A stretch of 64,000 bases of DNA, taken from Brachionus plicatilis. Lineage: Eukaryota; Rotifera; Eurotatoria; Ploima; Brachionidae. Location of the stretch: NCBI GenBank assembly GCA_010279815.1, contig QEOQ01000486.1:774935-838934 (forward strand), given 5' to 3'. The notes under the pieces are model-generated. The model saw nothing but the letters and a program-made list of their open reading frames with translations, was not told where the DNA came from and did not search any database. The translations under genes and the position numbers were made by a program. Below are positions 54,701 to 64,000 of the stretch, in pieces. Every line of letters starts with the position of its first letter. Position 1 is the first letter of the stretch.

Positions 54701-55490
54701 ATTTTTAATTTAAAAACTACATAGAATTGTAGCTATTTCGGATTATGTTCAAAAAAGTGAAATTAAAATTGAAATTAAGATAAGATTAGAAAAAAATTGA
54801 TAAAATTAAAAAATTTAAAATAACTTTGAAAATAAATTCAAAATTAAAACAGCTTGTCATTTTATATTTGAAAAAGAGTTTTTTTTTTAAAAAGTCAAAA
54901 TACAAATTTCTAAAACCTTTAATTTTTCTCATTTTGATTAAAAAAATTAAAACAAAAATATTCTAAGCAAGCAAATTAAATAAGGCTTAAATTTAAATTT
55001 AAGAAAAAGTGTGAATCAAATTAAACCAATTCCAAAAACGACTAATGAAGAAAATTCATTAGGAAATTTTTATTCAATATTGATTAAGCTTGAGACTAAA
55101 CGATCAATGCTGAAATTTTCTACATTCAATAATGTCAACATTGTTTTTACTCATTAATTAAAATGTTTCAAAATTTTAATCAATTTTTTTATTTTGATTA
55201 ATTTTTAAAATTATTAATTAAAATCGGTCTTTAAAAGACAGGGACAATAAAAAACATTTTTGATTAACCTTCAAAGTTGTATTTTTTTATACATTTTTTT
55301 TTCTGAGAATAAGTTAAACCATCGAAAATAATAAACCAAAAATGTCATATTATTAGTAAAAGTCTTGAATATTTTATCAACTAGAACTTTTTAAAATTCA
55401 TTTTACCTTATTTGGCCATTTTTTAAATGTAGCTTTATTCTTTTGAAGAATCTATTCACGTACTTGATTCCATATATAAGCTATTTTATT
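51731..55490. other. AT-rich spacer
   Basis: No gene recognised. 55000-55290 is a diverged copy of the repeat at 10445-10815. The rest shows only low-complexity A/T sequence. Confidence 0.5.
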
Positions 55491-55890
55491 TATTATAACC
55501 ACAGATTAAGCAATCTCTTAGAAAATTACCTTCGTAATGCTCTTGGTTATTCAGTTCCAATGACTAATAGACTTGTTTCGTAGTATCAAAAAGGCTTCGA
55601 TTCTAGATTTATACAAAAATTTTCTGACTCTTAAGATCTTATCTATGTTTTTTGTTTTTTTTCGGATTCTCATGTTATTTTTATTCATTTATTTTCCCAA
55701 CTCTATTTATTTCTTAACTAAACACTTCATTAATTATTATTTTTGTCTCTCATTCTTTCATTAATAAATGAAAAATAAGTTACTTCAAATTTAAAATATT
55801 TTAAAACTTTTTTAATTATTTTATTTTATTTTGTTTGTTTTTTTTTATCTGAAGGAGCTTATGCTCGAACAGAAATAAATATAATTCATT
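55490..55890 (+). mobile_element. 3' end of a LINE
   Basis: About 55495-55580 reads LSNLLENYLRNALGYSVPMT then a stop, followed by a T-rich tail region and TCTGAAGGAGCTTATGCTCG plus ACAGAAATAAATAT at 55851-55885. The same TCTGAAGGAGC-ATAGCTCG-ACAGA block closes the LINE relic at 31312-31350, so this is a conserved 3' end. 5' truncated. Confidence 0.5.
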
Positions 55891-56876
55891 TCAGCAGTGG
55901 TGAAGTCTGGAGCAAAAACTGTTGCAAAATATTTTTTATTAAATTGAACACCAGTTTTTTTTTCAATTCTTAGCAATTATTTTAACAATAAATGTTAAAC
56001 ATTTTTAAACATTATTTGTTAAACGTAAACAAAAGCAAAAAATTAAAAAAATCTTAATATTTAGAAGAATAGATCGAATATTGATAGAAAAATTATTATA
56101 TGTTAAGTTTTTTAAACGTTTTTTTTTAAATTTAATGTAAATAAATTTTTAAATTTAAAAAAAAAATTTGCTTTGCCTTTAAGTTTTTTGCTCCAAACTT
56201 CACCACCGCATCATTTGATCATTAAAAAATTAGAATTAATTTTACCATTCTTTCTATTTTCCCAGATTACATTGCAAAAATGTCCCTATAAATGATTTTT
56301 AAATTAAATTAGATTATTAATTTTATTTTAAACACATTTGATTTTGAAAGGCGCCATAGTAATCTCAAAATCATAAAAAAATGGCTAGAACTTAATCCTC
56401 AAAATACTTATTGTATTAACTAGATCCAATAATCAAATATCAAATAATTAAACAAAAAGATACAATGCTAAATCGCTCCAATTTCTAAAACTAATATTTT
56501 TTTAATTTTATTAAATATTTGTCAATTTCTTAGCAAACTTCTGTTAGTTATGCCCCTTTTTTACACGTTATGTCACGTTTTATAAACTACTCATCCAAAC
56601 AGTGACACTTAGCTAAAATATTGCCCAATTTGAAAAGAAAAGCTTCCATAAATTAGAGATTCTAAAAAAAATAAAAACCCAATTTTGAGAACTTTTAATC
56701 AAAACTTGTTTTAAACAAAAAAAAAAAAAAACACAATTAACTTGAATTTATTTAACTCATAAACCTAATGTGATATTTACCAAAAAAACTGGACTAATTT
56801 TCTAATTTAAATGATTTTTTTGGTCAAACAAAAAAGGCTGCTTTGTAAAAAAAAAAAAAAAAAAAAAGTCCACCAG
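55891..56876. other. Spacer downstream of the MYND gene
   Basis: AT-rich. A possible terminal exon of the MYND gene on the minus strand at about 56612-56664 (after a TTTTTTTTAG acceptor, in the right phase for the donor at 56891) would add ESLIYGSFSFQIGQYFS and stop. Weakly supported. No other features. Confidence 0.3.
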
Positions 56877-58118
56877 TCATAAAAATAAATTACCTGTTTT
56901 TTGTTTGAACTCGGAGCCATTTCTATTTGAAAAGCCTTTGAGTAGAATAAAATATCCATTGGCCGAATGTACATTGTTTGGTTGTGTCGGATCGCTTTGC
57001 CTGAACATCAGCGAGCTGAATTGGTTCGGTTGACAAGCAACAACATTGGTCTGAAACGCATTCAAGAGATTAAAGGCCTTGTCGAGCTCCAGCTTGTCGC
57101 TGAACGTAAACAAACACGAATAATTGCTAGTGAGAACGATCTTGAGCTCGTCGGTCCAGTCAGTGATGAGTTGGTGCGCAGATTTGGTAAAAGTGGGATC
57201 AAAGGCAACGACTAGATCGGGCTCAAGGAAACCATCGGAATTGTTGCACGCATACTTGATGTAGTTCGCATAGCTTCCTTGCCAGCCTGAGAGAACAACG
57301 CTGCGCTTCGACCTCAACAAGTCAAAGTCTTTTTTGAGCACTGGACTCTGGACTAGCTTGGACCAGTCGATTAGCTCAGCATTGGCCGACTGGTCAAAAT
57401 TGGCCGTGTTCAAATAACAATTTGTGGATATCAGCACGAACTCAATCGAGTTGCCACTCTCTGGAAACATGTTCAAAATTTCGTAGAATTTTTTTTTCAC
57501 ACAAAAGTCCAAATCCAGAGTTTGACCAGAGACAAAATTGGCGACCAAGTCGTCGAACAGTTCTTGTGGCGGATACAAAATGTGGATGCACAGCGGCTTT
57601 GACTCTGGTGATATGTTTAGGCTTTTTAGAGTGGAACCTATGGTGATCGGAAAGCTCATTATTTGAGTGACCCTGGCCAGGATGCCGTCCAAAATGTCGC
57701 CCAACTGCGGCTCTCTACAATTTAAAATAACACTTTTGTTACTGAATACTTCCTGATGTATTGTTTTGCTGAGCTGGCGCACAGACTCGACCAGGTCCGA
57801 TCTGAGCTCAAACCAGTCGGTCCAAGTGGCCACCCGGTCGCTGCTCCACGCCAAGTTGCAGTAGACCGGGCTCAGATCGATCGGTATGGATTCCATTATT
57901 TGACACAGAGAGGCCCATTCCAGCTCGGCGCACTTCGGCATGTGCTTTTCCATCCAGTCCAAATATTGGTGCTCCTGGCTGCAATAGTAGATCATTTGGC
58001 ATCCATAGCAGCGTCCGAGCAGCGCGGCGTCTTCCAGGCCGCAGTAGGCGCAGAATTTACGCGCCGAGTCTGCACTCTCTATGCTTGATTTTAGATTAAA
58101 CTGCACTTCGGACCACAT
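56877..58118 (-). CDS. MYND zinc-finger protein, MSS51-like
   Basis: 413 aa from ATG at 58118 to TGA at 56877. The MYND finger uses C23, C26, C37, C40, C46, H50, H59 and C63 (FCAYCGLED, GRCYGCQMIYYCSQEHQYLD, WMEKHMPKC). The rest is a conserved-looking globular part with PLCIHILYPPQELFDDLV, FVLISTNCYLN, then VVLSGWQGSYANYIKYA, EPDLVVAFDPTF, WTDELKIVLTSNYSCLFTFS and NVVACQPNQFSSL. That order (nucleotide-free Rossmann-like core, DLVVAFDPTF, FT..S, NPF.S) matches the C-terminal domain of MSS51/ZMYND17-type proteins, which act in mitochondrial metabolism in other animals. An acceptor (TTTTTAATTTAG) sits 22 bases before the ATG, so the 5' leader is spliced. Near the 3' end a donor (ACAG then GTAATT, about 56892) may lead to another exon, in which case the last codons differ. 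Confidence 0.8.
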   Translation of the reverse strand: MWSEVQFNLKSSIESADSARKFCAYCGLEDAALLGRCYGCQMIYYCSQEHQYLDWMEKHMPKCAELEWASLCQIMESIPIDLSPVYCNLAWSSDRVATWTDWFELRSDLVESVRQLSKTIHQEVFSNKSVILNCREPQLGDILDGILARVTQIMSFPITIGSTLKSLNISPESKPLCIHILYPPQELFDDLVANFVSGQTLDLDFCVKKKFYEILNMFPESGNSIEFVLISTNCYLNTANFDQSANAELIDWSKLVQSPVLKKDFDLLRSKRSVVLSGWQGSYANYIKYACNNSDGFLEPDLVVAFDPTFTKSAHQLITDWTDELKIVLTSNYSCLFTFSDKLELDKAFNLLNAFQTNVVACQPNQFSSLMFRQSDPTQPNNVHSANGYFILLKGFSNRNGSEFKQKTGNLFL

Positions 58119-58222
58119 TTTCGAGGAAGCTTTTCATTTCTAAATTAAAAAGAAATATATTTTTTTGTTCACTCAAGTTGGCATCAATGATCATTGAAAG
58201 TTAATTGTTTTTTTTTTTTTTT

Positions 58223-58260
58223 NNNNNNNNNNNNNNNNNNNNNNNNNNNNNNNNNNNNNN
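58223..58260. other. Assembly gap (38 N)
   Basis: Run of N directly after a poly-T stretch. Sequence upstream of the MYND gene may be missing or misjoined here. Confidence 0.98.
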
Positions 58261-60050
58261 TTAATTTTTTTATTGTTTTTATTTGTAAAAATGTCCCTAG
58301 TAGAAAGAAAAAATAAAATTTTGTCGGGGTTTTGTCATTTGGAATGAATCGGTGGATTATTGTCTTTTATGAAGTCTTGTGTAAATTTTGAAATAAGCTG
58401 GTAGTGAAAATTTGCGCGGATTCTGAAGTCTTTTCTAAATTTTTCATGAATTATTTAAAGTCATGGCTAATTTGAATTTTTCTATTTGCCGCAAGGTGCT
58501 CCAAATAATTTTGATAGAGAAAGCCTAGAGATAAGAGCTCAGAATGCATTGAATAGATTTTGTTGACCCTTTTTTTAATTTTTTAAATGCCAGTTGCAGT
58601 CACCGTTGGTCACAGTGTGAGGCTGATTTACAGCTTATGTTTCGTTTTATGGATAATTTATTTGTAAATATAAGTTTTCAGACTCAAAATCGATATTTGC
58701 CGTGCACTATTCCGAATAAATTAGACTAATTTTTTCTTCTAACTATTGGCTTCTTTTAGTTAAAAGACTGTCTTGATTTTTAAACTATAAAAGAGGCTTT
58801 TTTCTTCAAAAAAATATAAAATAATTAAATACGCAAATGAAGTTTTAATTGCCTATTTATTTATTTATTTAAAAAAAAAAAGTTGTCATTTATTTGAATC
58901 AAAAAATAAAAAAAAAATTTTTTCGAAAAAATTTCTTAAAGACTCTAGTCATTTAACTAAATTTTAAGGGCTATATCGATTCTACACAACCCGAGGTTAT
59001 TTTTCAAATTATTTGAATAAACAATCGAATAAAATTTTAATCCTTTTGCTCAAAAATCTACTAATTTCCATAAAGAATACTTTATTTGGCTTTTTTTTAT
59101 CAAAATGTTTTAAAAGATAGTTTGTAATTTTTGTTTAACTCTTTCCTTCTTTTGATTTAAAGGCTGCCTTAATTTTTAAGCTGAAAAAGAGACTTTATTC
59201 TTCAAATAATAATCTAAAATAATTTTAAAAATATTTTTAAATTTTTAATTTATTTGGGAGCTAAGATGAAGAATTTTTTTTTTTTCTTAAAATTATTCAT
59301 CACATATTTGAATTAAAAAAATGACATTCAAAATTTTTTTTTACTTTCTATAACTCACTAGTCTATTAACTAAAAAAAAAATAAAATATAATTTTTTATT
59401 CTTTAAAAAATATTTGCTAACTTCAATAAACGAGAAAATTTTTATTTTTTTAAAAATTAAATCTAAACCATTTTAAAATACAATTCACTGCTTAAATTTA
59501 AATAAAAAATAATTATCACCCAATTTATAAAATTGATAAACAAAAATTTTTTTTCTTCTTTTTTCATTTTAATTCAGCTGCGTTATTTACTTAACATGAA
59601 CTCGTGGATTTATTTCCTTTGACCAAAACTATTTAGACCATTCAAGCTAAAAAAGAATTAAACTTTTTCATAGATAGCTAAAACTTAACAAAAAAGATTA
59701 ACCAAATTAGCTATGAACAAAATTATTCTTTATTATTCAAAAACACAATTTACAACAACAAAAAAAAAAAAAACAAAATCGGGTTTCTCTTCACAAAACG
59801 GTGATAAACAAAAATCAGGTCAAGAAAAGATTAAAAGTAAATTTGTAATTAAAAAAAAATATTATTTTGAGATAGAATTTCGTTTAAAATTGCACGTATC
59901 AACTAAGTTCTTAACTTAAAGTGAACTAAAAAAATATATTTTCCCAATGAAGTTAGCAATCACAGGTAAAATATTCGAATTCATAATTTTAAGTATTGAT
60001 TATTGATCCATTTTCCTCAACTCGCTTCATTAAGTTTTTAGGTCATTCAA
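58261..60050. other. Spacer upstream of the MYND gene
   Basis: AT-rich. Two patches of slightly raised GC at 58480-58640 contain no convincing frame. A 68-codon frame at 59713 is Lys-rich low complexity and is not called. Confidence 0.45.
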
Positions 60051-60063
60051 CTTGAGACCTTAC

Positions 60064-60340
60064 CTGCGTGATTCTTTTTCATTCCACTGAGATTTTAGCA
60101 TACTCAAAGACATTTTACTTTAGAAATAAGTAGGATCACGTAAAGCCAGGCCTTTGCGCATGCTATCAACAATATTGACCTTTTTCTTAGGCATTCTCAA
60201 TATCTTGAAATCAATAGCCAAGTGATGCCCTAAAAACAAGTCCTAAAATATTTGTTTTCTGTGACCAAAACCAAGACACTTAAATCTTACGATTCCATGC
60301 CCATCTAAATTTATCAGCGTCATTTTGACAGTCCATTTTA
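60064..60340 (-). other. Possible first exon(s) of a minus-strand transcript
   Basis: GC rises for about 270 bp. On the minus strand an ATG at 60113 opens MSLSMLKSQWNEKESR and reaches a strong donor (CGCAG then GTAAGG) at 60064. Further upstream a donor (AATC then GTAAGA) and acceptor (ATATTTTAG) define a possible 48-bp intron near 60240-60290. No matching downstream exon was found; splicing to the acceptor before the MYND start would give only a short upstream frame. Confidence 0.3.
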
Positions 60341-60560
60341 AAATTCGTCAATAATTAAAATTTATTATTTCTCAAAGCTTTCACTTCTTTTCAACAAATT
60401 TAAATTAAAAATAAAATTTTTAAAAATTCATTCTCTCTTTTTTTCTCTATCACCTAAAAAGCTCTAATTTTTAATTCAAAAATAAGTCGCTTAAAATTGA
60501 TTAAAAATGTTTTATTTTTAATGAATAAATATTTTTATGAACAAAATCTCTAAGCCTTTC

Positions 60561-61133
60561 AACAAATTGATTTGTTTGACACTCAATAACAATTTATTTT
60601 TAACTCATTTTATTTATTTATTGTATATTATATTTAATAATAAATACATATGAAAATAATTATTTTTTTAGCAGACAAATATTCAATATAAATGCCCAAT
60701 TAATAAAAATCAACTAAATTTTTTTCCACTTCATCACAAAATAGATAAACAAATGGCTACAATTCGAACACGCAATTAAATAATTAATTAAACTTATTTT
60801 AGAATAAATTTTAAAAATAAAAAAAATTTTTTGATCTAATTTGAAAATAAAGTGTGGCCCTTTTAACAAATTGATTTGTTTGACAATCGACAATAATTTT
60901 ACAATATTCATTTTTGATTTTTTTTACACTAAATTTAATAATTAATGCATACCCAAATAATTAATATTAATGCCCAATTAATAATAATCAACAATAATTT
61001 TTTTTTATTATCAAAAAAATATAAACAAATGGCTACAATTCGAGCACGCAATTAAATAATTAATTAGACTTATTTTTGAATAAATTTACTATTAAAAAAA
61101 AGACGATTTTATTTGAAAATAAAGTGTGGCCCT
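60561..61133. repeat. Two-copy tandem duplication
   Basis: Units 60561-60864 and 60865-61133 in direct orientation. Both begin AACAAATTGATTTGTTTGAC, contain TAAACAAATGGCTACAATTC and CACGCAATTAAATAATTAAT, and end AAAATAAAGTGTGGCCC. Moderately diverged. Non-coding. Confidence 0.8.
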
Positions 61134-62049
61134 CTAAATCAAACTTCAATTGCTCCAGGTCTGTATTGAATTTATTTGAAAATAGATAGAAAAATTGGGA
61201 CATCTTAAATTAAAGTGTTGGTCATTTTGAAATAATCTAAGTGACATATTGAAGTAAATGAATAGCCAAAATTAAATTGACATCAAAATTAAACTAAATA
61301 TTTTTTTAACCGATAAACTCGGTTGAATTAAACTAAAACTGCTTCCAGTCTCTCAGAACTGCAAGACAAATTAAAAAGGTCTAGTTTAGAAAAAATCATA
61401 AAATATTTATTTTTTTTGTCAAACTAATTATTTATGTGCTCGTTTGTTTTTAATTAATTTATAGCTCTGAGTGTACATTCTTATTGAATTACAACAAATG
61501 GTAGTTTTTCTGTTGACACTCGAATATAAGAGTATGAGGCATTAATATCTAAAAAAAAAATTGTAGCTTGGATACAGTTATTAGAGTCTTATGGATAATT
61601 AGAATTTATTTTAATCCTCGGAGATTGTAGACCCGGAACAACGGTTGTAGACTACAAACTAATTTGCATTATCCTTTTGAATGGTTTTTTTCATTTATTT
61701 AATAAATTTTTCTAATAAAAGTGCCAAATAGTGTTGATTTAAATTATTTATAAAAGGCCACCTATATACGAAATTTTGGATTTGAGCTCAGTCTAAGAAA
61801 AAAATTCATATTTATTTTAATTTGAAAAATAGTCTTTGTCATTTTTAAAGGGATTATATTTCTGACCTTATCTTACTCACAAAAGCGCTTTGAAATATGA
61901 CTAGAAGATTAATCTATTTGTAAATAGAAGATTTGCTAAACAAAATCGATTACTTTACTTGAAATGCTCATTAGCTATTGTTAATTAGTTGAATTTTTTT
62001 GGGAATATTTTTCTTTAAAAATTATTGAGATTTTAGAACTGAAGTTAGA

Positions 62050-62440
62050 AATAAATAAATTTTTTAAAAAGCTTAATTTTTGATTTTGTATGATTCAGTA
62101 CAAAAAAAAGAAAAAAATAATACAAAATTTAAATTCCCACTTTTTAAATGCCCCTTTTTGTACTTAATTGGTATTTTAATAATTATATTAAAAATTAAAC
62201 GGGGTCCGTGGCGGAGCCTTGGTTTAGTGATTCGGGTATGTTGTAGATTAGAGAAATATTATTTAAAATTAGAATTAATGTTCAAAATATTAATTAAGTA
62301 AAATATTTTTCTTATATATAAAAAATTACAGAAAGTTGAAAAAGGAACTGGGCCAAATAAAATAAAATTCTGACAAAATACAAAAAGTACACAAAGGATT
62401 TAATATTCTTATTGTCTTTACCTCATTTTAGACTCTAAGA
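62050..62440. repeat. Partial copy of the foldback element at 21513-22070
   Basis: Contains CCCCTTTTTGTACTTAATT, the centre GGGGTCCGTGGCGGAGCC and GGTTTAGTGATTCGGGTATG (inverse of 21800-21845), then GGAACTGGGCCAAATAAAAT and CAAAAAGTAC, ending with a TTATTGTCTTTA terminus. No coding frame. Confidence 0.65.
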
Positions 62441-64000
62441 AAAAAATATTTTTTTATTTTGGTCCTGTTCTTCTGTTTTGAATTTCACAGAAATTAAATT
62501 TTTTGAAATTTAAAAAAATTACTATAAAAAGAAGAGAACAAAACACAGTAAAACACATATACTTTAATTAACTGCATGAAAAATATATTGTCACAGTGTT
62601 GTATCACTTCAAGGTTTAGCAATCAATTTTTGAAATAAATTTTGAAATTCAAAAATTCAAAAATTTTGTTTTATTAAAAAAAATTATGACTTTACTCTGT
62701 TTTGCTAAATATTGGCCTAAAAAAGTAGAAAATATTAAATGTAAAATTATTCACATTTTGCCACTATATCCAAAAATAACTTAAACTACAAAAAATTGAA
62801 GATAGATTTTAGAAAAAAAATATTTTTGAATTAATCATAATTTTTTATTATCATCAAAGTTAAAAATAGAATAAAGAAAAATTAAAATTAAAATAAAATA
62901 TTGAAGCAATTAATAATAAATTAATTGAAATACGATTAAATTTTTCAAGATAGTTTTAGATGACAAATCGGCTCAGCTCAATTGAAACAAGGACACTGAT
63001 CATCAGTTTTATATTTACTATAGCGTGACCACAGAGATAGTAGAATAGCCGACTAAAACTAGAAAATTTGTTGTGCATTTAAAGAAGTATGATTTAAATT
63101 ATTTTTGATGTCAATAAAAATTTTGTTTAGATGCCGCTCTAACTACAAAATGAGATCTTAATTTTGATCTTGATTTTTTTGGTTAATTCCGCTCTCTTGT
63201 TTTTTTGACCATTTAATTAAAATTACTTATTTATTTTTAATTTTGTTTTAAGAGTAAGTTCTTCAGAAGAAAATATATAAAACAAAATTTTTTCTATTCT
63301 ATAATTATTCTCTATGGTTGGCCTTGTGTCAGCTGTTTCAATCATATATTCAATTAAAAATTATTGCCTGAATTGAAAGATACTGATGAAAAAAAAGTTA
63401 TTTATTAATTCAAAAAAAATTGTTTGCATTTTTTTGTATATTATCAAAAACAAAATTATTTAAAATATGATTATTGATATTTTTGCACCTCGTGACCAAT
63501 CTTTATTATAACCAGGATACTTTATCACTTTTCAAAATCTTGGCCACATTAAAAATAAAATAAAAATTCATTGAATATATTTTAAAATTTTAATTTTAGA
63601 ACTCTAATTTTGAAACTTCTACGATAATTTCAGGGACATAAGATTTATCTTTTTCTTTAAATTTAAACTTGATTTAGAAATTTTATTTTTTAATTTAAAA
63701 TGATCTCAAAGAATTTGAAAAACTTCATTTCAAAAATTATTCAATTATTCCCATTTAATAAAATTAAATTTTTTTGAACCCAATGATGTCATCAATTTTT
63801 TCCATTAGTTAAAGATGTTTTTGAACTGTGATATTAGGAAACCAGATTTGTCCCAAAAAGATAAAACCTGAAAATCTGTGATTCGTTATAGACTGTCTAT
63901 AATAATTTTCTATCGACTCCATTAGGTTTTTGATGTGCTATGATATATGCTTAGTATACACATTCCTTATGTTTTTTCTATAACTTTTTGGCCAAATAAT
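62441..64000. other. AT-rich spacer to the window end
   Basis: No exon, RNA gene or clear repeat recognised. Composition is ordinary for this window's spacers. Confidence 0.5.

Noticed and set aside
58480..58640. Patch of raised GC upstream of the MYND gene
   Set aside because: No open frame with splice sites in either strand could be supported.
1..64000. tRNA or rRNA genes
   Set aside because: No cloverleaf with B-box-like GGTTCGAATCC or rRNA core sequence was recognised by eye; a covariance-model search was not possible.

Overview
This is a very AT-rich stretch of animal nuclear DNA with GT-AG introns and many small transposable elements. GC-rich exons stand out clearly from introns and spacers that are mostly A and T. 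The main gene is a complete inositol 1,4,5-trisphosphate receptor (IP3R), which is metazoan-type in every domain. Low GC, the mix of mariner, hAT, pogo, piggyBac, MULE and LINE relics, and divergent but complete protein sequences suggest an invertebrate. A monogonont rotifer such as Brachionus is my guess, but that is inference and not proven by any single feature. One 38-base run of N (58223-58260) shows this is a draft assembly.

Layout. Positions 1-2411 are non-coding. Positions 2417-36845 (+) hold the IP3R gene in 25 exons per transcript, encoding about 2,856 aa. I could place every exon so that phases match from start to stop. One position is occupied by two alternative exons (11a at 14853-15121, 11b at 15228-15508) that reading-frame logic makes mutually exclusive. 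The IP3R introns carry a near-intact mariner (33348-34624), nested inverted-repeat elements (20305-22285, 22507-23430, 27431-28298), a LINE relic and several MITEs. Positions 36846-39671 hold a piggyBac-type MITE and a MULE deletion derivative. Positions 39672-46574 (-) hold a two-exon gene for an unrecognised 854-aa, probably disordered protein with a KSVTF (PP1-docking-like) motif. Its intron holds a dead LINE and a hAT MITE with a perfect 8-bp target duplication. Positions 46615-56876 are mostly AT-rich spacer with a nested foldback element, a hAT transposase C-terminal exon, a hAT MITE and a LINE tail. Positions 56877-58118 (-) encode a MYND zinc-finger protein resembling MSS51. Beyond 58140 there is spacer with a possible minus-strand first exon near 60064-60340, a tandem duplication and a foldback-type repeat copy.

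Function. The IP3R is the endoplasmic-reticulum Ca2+ release channel. The other two genes have no evident functional link to it. The strongest biological signal is the frame-locked pair of alternative exons in the IP3R modulatory region. The strongest genomic signal is the layered nesting of small DNA transposons, including a strikingly GC-rich insert at about 22920-23105.
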